From Metallosphaera cuprina Ar-4 (GTDB lineage: Archaea > Thermoproteota > Thermoprotei_A > Sulfolobales > Sulfolobaceae): a DNA stretch of 64,000 bases. The translations under genes were made by a program, and so were the position numbers. Positions within the stretch are counted from its first letter, which is position 1. Each line of letters begins with the position of its first letter. Positions 59,223 through 64,000 of the stretch are shown here, one piece after another. The stretch covers positions 1,691,160 through 1,755,159 of the forward strand of contig NC_015435.1 of assembly GCF_000204925.1 (NCBI RefSeq). The letters run 5' to 3'. A model generated the notes under the pieces. The model worked only from the letters and a program-made list of their open reading frames with translations, searched no databases and was not told the DNA's origin.

Positions 59223-60745
59223 ATCACCCTAGGGGAGCTCTGCATGATCAGTCCGTAACTTTTCCAGCCCGATTCAGACTTCGTCTGTACCTGACTTACA
59301 GGAGCCCTCTTTCTTAACATGCCTCTACTTTGTAAAACTACGGCAATGGAGGCTAACATCTCCTCCTCTGTTCTAAGTTTCTTAGTTAACGAATTCATTT
59401 TCTGTGATATGTAAGCAGTACTAAACTTACCCTCCTGAAAGTCCGGATCCCTCATTATCAGCTTGTATAAAGAGATAGTGGTTTTAACTCCCCCTATCTT
59501 ATAATCGTCTAAAGCCCTTATTGCGGTTTGTATCGCATAAGGTCTGTTCTCGCCGTAAACTATTAGTTTTGAAATTAATGAGTCATAAAAAGGTGGTACC
59601 CAGCTCCCTTCAACTACACCGCTGTCCGTCCTAACTCCTGGACCAGAGGGTTCCTTATAGTACGTTATGTACCCAGAGCTTCCACTAAAATCGTTCAAAG
59701 GATCCTCTGCGTTGATTCTGAATTCTATTGAAGCGCCTCTAGCTCTCTTGTTTAACTCTTCCTGTGTAAATGGAAGATGTTCTCCAGCAGCCAGTCTTAT
59801 CTGGAGCTTAACTAGGTCCATTCTGAATATTAGCTCCGTTGTGGGATGCTCGACCTGTAATCTTTTGTTTAGCTCTAGGAAATAGAATTCCCTAGTAGCG
59901 TCAGAAAACACTGTTTCGAATGTACCTAATGTAAAATAATTAAGTATATGGCCATATTTCATTATAGGCTCGAACATCTTTGACCTTTCTTCCATTGTAA
60001 TGGCAGGTGATGGGGCTTCCTCTATCAATTTCTGATTTCTTCTCTGGATTGTACACTCCCTTTCCCATGCTACTACGTAGTTACCATACTTATCTCCTAT
60101 TAGCTGAAACTCTATATGTCTTGGATTAACTGCAGCTTTTTCAATATAAAGGTCAGACTTTCCAAAGGCCTGCGTTGCCAATCTTTTATTTCTTTCCCAT
60201 GCATCGATTAATTGATCTGGAGAATCTATTTTAGTTATCCCTACACCTCCTCCTCCACTTGCCGCCTTAACCATTATCGGATAACCTATCCTTTCTGCCA
60301 ATTTCAATGCCTCGTCTATAGAGCTCACTGGACCATCTGAGCCAGGGGCAATAGGAACTCCTGCCTGAACAGCTATTCTCTTTCCATCTAATTTGTCTTT
60401 TATCTTTCTCATAACGTCTGCTGAAGGACCTATGTACGTAATTCCGGCCTTTTCTACTGCCTCTACAAAATCTGCATTTTCGGATAAGAAACCGTATCCT
60501 GGATGGATAGCGTCAGCATGAGCCTTCTCTGCCGCGTCTATAATACGTGGTATGTTCAGGTAACTTTCCAGTGCCGGAGACGGACCAATATAATAAGCTT
60601 CGTCCGCATATTTTACATGGAGTGCATATTTATCAGCCTCAGAATATACAGCTATCGCGGTCATTCCCATTTCCTTTATCGCTTTCATTACTCTTACAGC
60701 TATTTCGCCCCTATTGGAGACAAGTACTCTACTAAATGGTGGCAT
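59213..60745 (-). CDS. accC: Biotin carboxylase subunit of acetyl/propionyl-CoA carboxylase
   Basis: 510 aa from ATG 60745 (MPPFSRVLVSNRGEIAVRV); another ATG four codons upstream is possible. ATP-grasp domain with MVKAASGGGGVGITKI, CTIQRRNQKLIEEAPSP, YFLELNKRLQVEHPTTE, and the biotin-carboxylase C domain. Carboxylates biotin on AccB with ATP and bicarbonate. The transferase subunit (pccB) is not in the window. Confidence 0.94.
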   Translation of the reverse strand: MPPFSRVLVSNRGEIAVRVMKAIKEMGMTAIAVYSEADKYALHVKYADEAYYIGPSPALESYLNIPRIIDAAEKAHADAIHPGYGFLSENADFVEAVEKAGITYIGPSADVMRKIKDKLDGKRIAVQAGVPIAPGSDGPVSSIDEALKLAERIGYPIMVKAASGGGGVGITKIDSPDQLIDAWERNKRLATQAFGKSDLYIEKAAVNPRHIEFQLIGDKYGNYVVAWERECTIQRRNQKLIEEAPSPAITMEERSKMFEPIMKYGHILNYFTLGTFETVFSDATREFYFLELNKRLQVEHPTTELIFRMDLVKLQIRLAAGEHLPFTQEELNKRARGASIEFRINAEDPLNDFSGSSGYITYYKEPSGPGVRTDSGVVEGSWVPPFYDSLISKLIVYGENRPYAIQTAIRALDDYKIGGVKTTISLYKLIMRDPDFQEGKFSTAYISQKMNSLTKKLRTEEEMLASIAVVLQSRGMLRKRAPVSQVQTKSESGWKSYGLIMQSSPRVMWR

Positions 60746-60757
60746 AAAGATCAACAT

Positions 60758-61133
60758 AAATTACTTGTACAGTTTAAAAAGTTTTTATCTTTATATTTAT
60801 ACCACTATGTTTTAATTATTTCAATGATTATTCTAACCTTAAAACGATCCAAGCTCGCTTTATGGTATGTGAGAAAACGTCCAAATTATATTTAGTATAA
60901 AATCTCCTTCTTTATAAATACTTTAGTAAGAACGTTAGTTTTTGGATAATAGAGTCTAAAACTAATTTAGTACCATAAATCAGGTTAGACGTGTAACGAT
61001 TTTTGACTCAGCATTTCCAGCGCAATTCATTGATCCTTCTACCCTCTTCTCATCATCTGAAGCTCATTCGTATCTACTATCTGGAAAGATTTAAAAGTAT
61101 AACATCTATAACCTAATCTCGGTAGGGTAAATC
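60758..61133. other. 375-nt intergenic region upstream of accC
   Basis: The region must hold the accC promoter (AT-rich TTTATATTTATA near 60790-60800) and the tRNA-Met promoter (TTTAAAAG near 61090). On the minus strand ATGATGA (61049-61055) and CTGA (61008-61011), 48 nt apart, could be the C and D boxes of a small guide RNA; inner boxes are weak. No coding frame is convincing. Confidence 0.4.
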
Positions 61134-61231
<98 letters not shown>

Positions 61232-61370
61232 CTCCCCCTACCTCCACTATTTTACAGAGTAATTATTAATGAATTATTTAGCCAGGCTTGGATCTTAACT
61301 TAATGCGAACTGTTAAATCTTAAAAATATTTAGCTCCGTTGAGATTATGGCTAAAAGCGTTAAGACGTTA

Positions 61371-61871
61371 TCAAAGTGATGTAGCCATCAGATAGGCATC
61401 CTCTCCATCAGCATAGTAATGCTTGAGAAGCTTGACCTTCTTGTAACCTAGTTTTTCATAAAGTGAAATGGCCGGTATATTGCTTACTCTTACTTCAAGG
61501 TACACTTCTTCTGCTCCATATATCTCTTTCATCTTTTCCATAGAAGATAGGAGCAACCTTTTGCCTATTCCTCTCCTCCTGAACTCCTCTAACACAGCTA
61601 TAGACACAACATGGCCTTTCTTAACTAGCGGAATGAATGATCTCAAATTACTAAAACCAGTTTCTATTCTAGGCATTATATAACCAACTATCTCGCTATC
61701 AACAACTGCTACGAAAAATGCTTCCCCCCAATCTCTAACGTGCTCGACAAAGAAATAATAGGGATAATTCTCAGGTAAAGCTAGTCTATTAATTCTGATA
61801 ATTGAGTCTATATCATCGGCTCTAGCGTTTCTTATGGTATATTCCCTCTTTTCCTCGATAAACTCGACCAT
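61371..61871 (-). CDS. N-terminal acetyltransferase (Ard1/RimI family)
   Basis: 166 aa GNAT. Acetyl-CoA site EEFRRRGIGKRLLLSSMEKM, Glu-containing EVYLEVRVSNIPAISLYEKL and YKKVKLLKHYYADGEDAYLM are Ard1-type. In Sulfolobales this enzyme acetylates many N termini, including Alba. N-terminal extension of about 12 residues is typical. Confidence 0.9.
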   Translation of the reverse strand: MVEFIEEKREYTIRNARADDIDSIIRINRLALPENYPYYFFVEHVRDWGEAFFVAVVDSEIVGYIMPRIETGFSNLRSFIPLVKKGHVVSIAVLEEFRRRGIGKRLLLSSMEKMKEIYGAEEVYLEVRVSNIPAISLYEKLGYKKVKLLKHYYADGEDAYLMATSL

Positions 61872-61919
61872 GTATTATGCTTTATAATTGAGGAATATAT
61901 AACTGCGTGAAGATATCTG

Positions 61920-63149
61920 ATGCATCCTTCTAAGAAGATTGTAGGAACGTTAAGTAATGAATTGTCAGGTAAATCTATCTTACTTGGTTTGACAGGAAGT
62001 GTGTCACTCTACAAATCTATAGATCTGGCAAGAACACTTATGAGAAAAGGAGCCGATGTGAAGGTAATTATGAGCCAGGAAGCTGTGAAGCTGATCTCAT
62101 CAGAGATGCTAAAGTGGGCTACAGGTAATCAAGTCACTATAGGACTTAGTGGGGAACTTGAACATGTAAGCTTAGCTGAGGAAAATGATGGGTTCCTAAT
62201 AGCACCGGCTACCGCTAACACCTTGGTTAAGCTTGCCGAGGGAATAGCAGATAATCCTATAATTTCCACCGCACTGAATTTCATGGGTTACGGAAAGCCA
62301 ATAGCTGTAGTCCCAGCAATGCACCTGCCTATGTATGTGTCGCCTCAAGTAAATAGAGCAATAAACAGGCTGAAAGAGATGTCAGTAAATGTAATAGAAC
62401 CGGATGTAGTAGGCGATCTAGCTCATTATCCAGACCTAGACCTCATTGTATCAGATTTTGAGGTTCAACTTCTAAGAGGAAAAGATCTAAAAGGGTTAAG
62501 AATGATAGTTACGGCTGGGCCCACCAGGGAGTATATGGATCCTGTTAGATTCATAAGCAATCCTAGTAGTGGTAAAATGGGCGTGAGCTTAGCAAACGAG
62601 GCTTACTTTAGGGGAGCTGACGTTTATCTAGTTCACGGTCCCCTAAGTGGCAATACTAAGAATTTTGTAAAAAAATCAATACCAGTTGAAACAACTGAAC
62701 AGATGTCAAATTCAGTTTTATCACTAGTTGAGAAAGGTTATAAAATAGTTATCATGGCTGCTGCGCCTGCTGATTTTAAATTCAAGGACACTAAATCGAA
62801 AAAGATAGATAGTCACACAGAAGTTCCTAAGGTAGAACTAGAGAAGACTGTCAAAATCTCCTCTGTAATTAGAGGTAAGGCATTTCTAGTTGGATTCTCG
62901 GCCGAAACCGCAGATAATGATGACGAGTTAATAGAGAAAGCCAGAATAAAAAAGGAGAGACATGGCTTTAACGTAATAATAGCAAATAACGTAGCAAGAC
63001 GAGACATAGGGTTTTCATCAGAATATAATGAAGTAATAATAATAGGAGATAATACTATAAGGAAGATTGGTAAGGAACAGAAAACTATAGTAGCTCGTTA
63101 CATCATTGATACTATCAAGGAAGAGCTTAAAAATAAGAACTTATTATAG
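61920..63149 (+). CDS. coaBC: Bifunctional CoaBC (phosphopantothenate-cysteine ligase/PPC decarboxylase)
   Basis: 409 aa. N half is the FMN decarboxylase CoaC: GSVSLYKSIDLARTLMRKGA, catalytic His in LEHVSLAEENDG, APATANTLVKLAEGIADNP, and PAMHLPMY in the Asn/Met loop. C half is CoaB: VTAGPTREYMDPVRFISNPS, SGKMGVSLANEAYFRGADVY. It forms 4'-phosphopantetheine in coenzyme A synthesis. It starts 48 nt from the divergent acetyltransferase. Confidence 0.93.
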   Translation: MHPSKKIVGTLSNELSGKSILLGLTGSVSLYKSIDLARTLMRKGADVKVIMSQEAVKLISSEMLKWATGNQVTIGLSGELEHVSLAEENDGFLIAPATANTLVKLAEGIADNPIISTALNFMGYGKPIAVVPAMHLPMYVSPQVNRAINRLKEMSVNVIEPDVVGDLAHYPDLDLIVSDFEVQLLRGKDLKGLRMIVTAGPTREYMDPVRFISNPSSGKMGVSLANEAYFRGADVYLVHGPLSGNTKNFVKKSIPVETTEQMSNSVLSLVEKGYKIVIMAAAPADFKFKDTKSKKIDSHTEVPKVELEKTVKISSVIRGKAFLVGFSAETADNDDELIEKARIKKERHGFNVIIANNVARRDIGFSSEYNEVIIIGDNTIRKIGKEQKTIVARYIIDTIKEELKNKNLL

Positions 63150-63165
63150 AAGTTGCTACATCCAT

Positions 63166-63241
<76 letters not shown>

Positions 63242-63276
63242 CCACTATAGACAAACTTCAGTTGTTATATGAATAA

Positions 63277-64000
63277 TTAGCCAGATTTACCCATGGTAAG
63301 TAATATTACCATAAGGTAGTCTCTTAACTCTCTCGTTATAAGAAAGTTATTCCTAACGTGCTCTTTAGCTAGTCTTCCTATTCTTTCACGTATTTCGTCG
63401 TTTCTAAGCAAATATATCAGATAATGAGTGGCTTCCTCAGGGGTATTAACGAGATATCCTGTGTATCCATGAAGTATTTGTAGAGGTATACCTCCTGTAT
63501 TGCCTCCTATTACAGCCTTCCCTTTCCACATAGCCTCGCTGACGGTGAGGCCAAATCCTTCCTTGATGGATTTTTGCATAACTACGCTAGCTCCTCTCTG
63601 AAATGCGTTAACTTCTAAATCACTATCTGGTGGAAGGAGTAGAAGATGGACATCTTTTACTCCCTCTGCTGCCTTTAATGTTTCTTCATACACGATTTCT
63701 CCTTCTGGATCATCTGAAGCTGGACTCCCTAAGTAGACCAGCTGGGCATCTATATGTTTCTTAAGTCCCTTAAAAGCCGTTATCACCCCTTGAGGATCCT
63801 TCGCTCTGTCAAATCTGCTGATTTGAGTAATTAGAGGTCTCCCTGGGTCTACATCGAACTTCCTTAATATTCTCTCTATAGTAAAGCTTGATATCTCCCT
63901 ATTTTTAACGCTTAGCGGATCTATTGCAGGTGGTACAACAAACTGCGGTACGTTGATGTCGCTTCTGCCAAATACTGGGGAAGAGACTATCATGGAATCG
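63277..64000 (-). CDS. Glycosyltransferase family 4, trehalose-synthase (TreT)-like, C-terminal part
   Basis: Runs off the window end; the visible 240 residues lack the N terminus. QISRFDRAKDPQGVITAFKG is the nucleotide-sugar site, MQKSIKEGFGLTVSEAMWKG and AVIGGNTGGIPLQILHG are the GT4 motif with catalytic-region Glu. The similarity is to TreT, which joins NDP-glucose and glucose to trehalose. In-frame ATG at 63993 is not the start, since the frame continues upstream. Confidence 0.85.
   Translation of the reverse strand, partial: DSMIVSSPVFGRSDINVPQFVVPPAIDPLSVKNREISSFTIERILRKFDVDPGRPLITQISRFDRAKDPQGVITAFKGLKKHIDAQLVYLGSPASDDPEGEIVYEETLKAAEGVKDVHLLLLPPDSDLEVNAFQRGASVVMQKSIKEGFGLTVSEAMWKGKAVIGGNTGGIPLQILHGYTGYLVNTPEEATHYLIYLLRNDEIRERIGRLAKEHVRNNFLITRELRDYLMVILLTMGKSG

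Noticed and set aside
60503-60895. 130-aa plus-strand frame at the start of accC
   Set aside because: It is antisense to the conserved N terminus of biotin carboxylase and rich in Tyr/Ser/Phe as shadow frames are.

Overview
The window is a piece of a crenarchaeal chromosome from the order Sulfolobales. The evidence is the gene set: a zinc-containing ferredoxin, LysW-dependent lysine synthesis, a split GMP synthase, a Cdc48/VAT ATPase, a PCNA-binding FEN1, ribosomal proteins L40e and S8e, SRP19, acyl-CoA carboxylase subunits, a CedB-like DNA-import ATPase, and tRNA genes with short bulge-helix-bulge introns. The carboxylase genes suit a Metallosphaera-like autotroph, but the genus cannot be fixed from the sequence. 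Genes are tightly packed, often overlap by 4 nt, and several use TTG or GTG starts. I see no rRNA and no CRISPR array.

Layout. 1-3.6 kb: haem/sirohaem operon on the minus strand (precorrin-2 dehydrogenase, hemA, hemB, partial hemL). 3.6-7.8 kb: fen1 (apparently starting at ATA), a small winged-helix-like gene, cdc48, aEF1B and a zinc-ribbon gene. 7.9-13.8 kb: translation genes (pth2, truD-like, aspS, a NusA-like KH protein, L40e), a nucleotidyltransferase-like gene, a two-intron tRNA-Cys and a degenerate ThDP-enzyme homologue. 14-18.1 kb: GMP synthase PPase subunit and late cobalamin genes (cobQ, cobS, cbiB). 18-26 kb: redox, protease and amino-acid metabolism genes, then a compact TnpB-like gene. 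26.8-35.9 kb: amidohydrolase-type enzymes, two PfkB/ThiD kinases, a glycosyltransferase, zinc ferredoxin, a TRIC-like channel and an ECF transporter with a double ATPase.

36-37.9 kb is the least gene-dense part: three tRNA genes (Lys-TTT, Leu-CAA, Lys-CTT) and about 1.1 kb without an intact gene. 37.9-48.1 kb holds an epimerase, SRP19, S8e, cis-prenyl transferase, the full lysYZM-lysWXJK lysine locus, and a CedB-like ATPase. 48.3-55.8 kb holds mostly small conserved genes, including an RqcH/NFACT ribosome-quality-control factor, Mut7-C RNase, AMMECR1, a protein disulfide oxidoreductase and dCTP deaminase. 55.9-64 kb: DNA ligase with an MBL-fold nuclease, biotin carrier and biotin carboxylase, tRNA-Met, an Ard1/RimI acetyltransferase, CoaBC, tRNA-His and a partial TreT-like glycosyltransferase.

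Most of the window is core chromosome. The items most worth a second look are the ATA start of fen1, the noncanonical first intron of tRNA-Cys, the 278-residue TnpB-like protein with a complete catalytic set, the ThDP-enzyme homologue lacking its cofactor motifs, and the decayed 36.7-37.9 kb stretch. I did not find a clear, wholly new multi-gene defence or mobile system.
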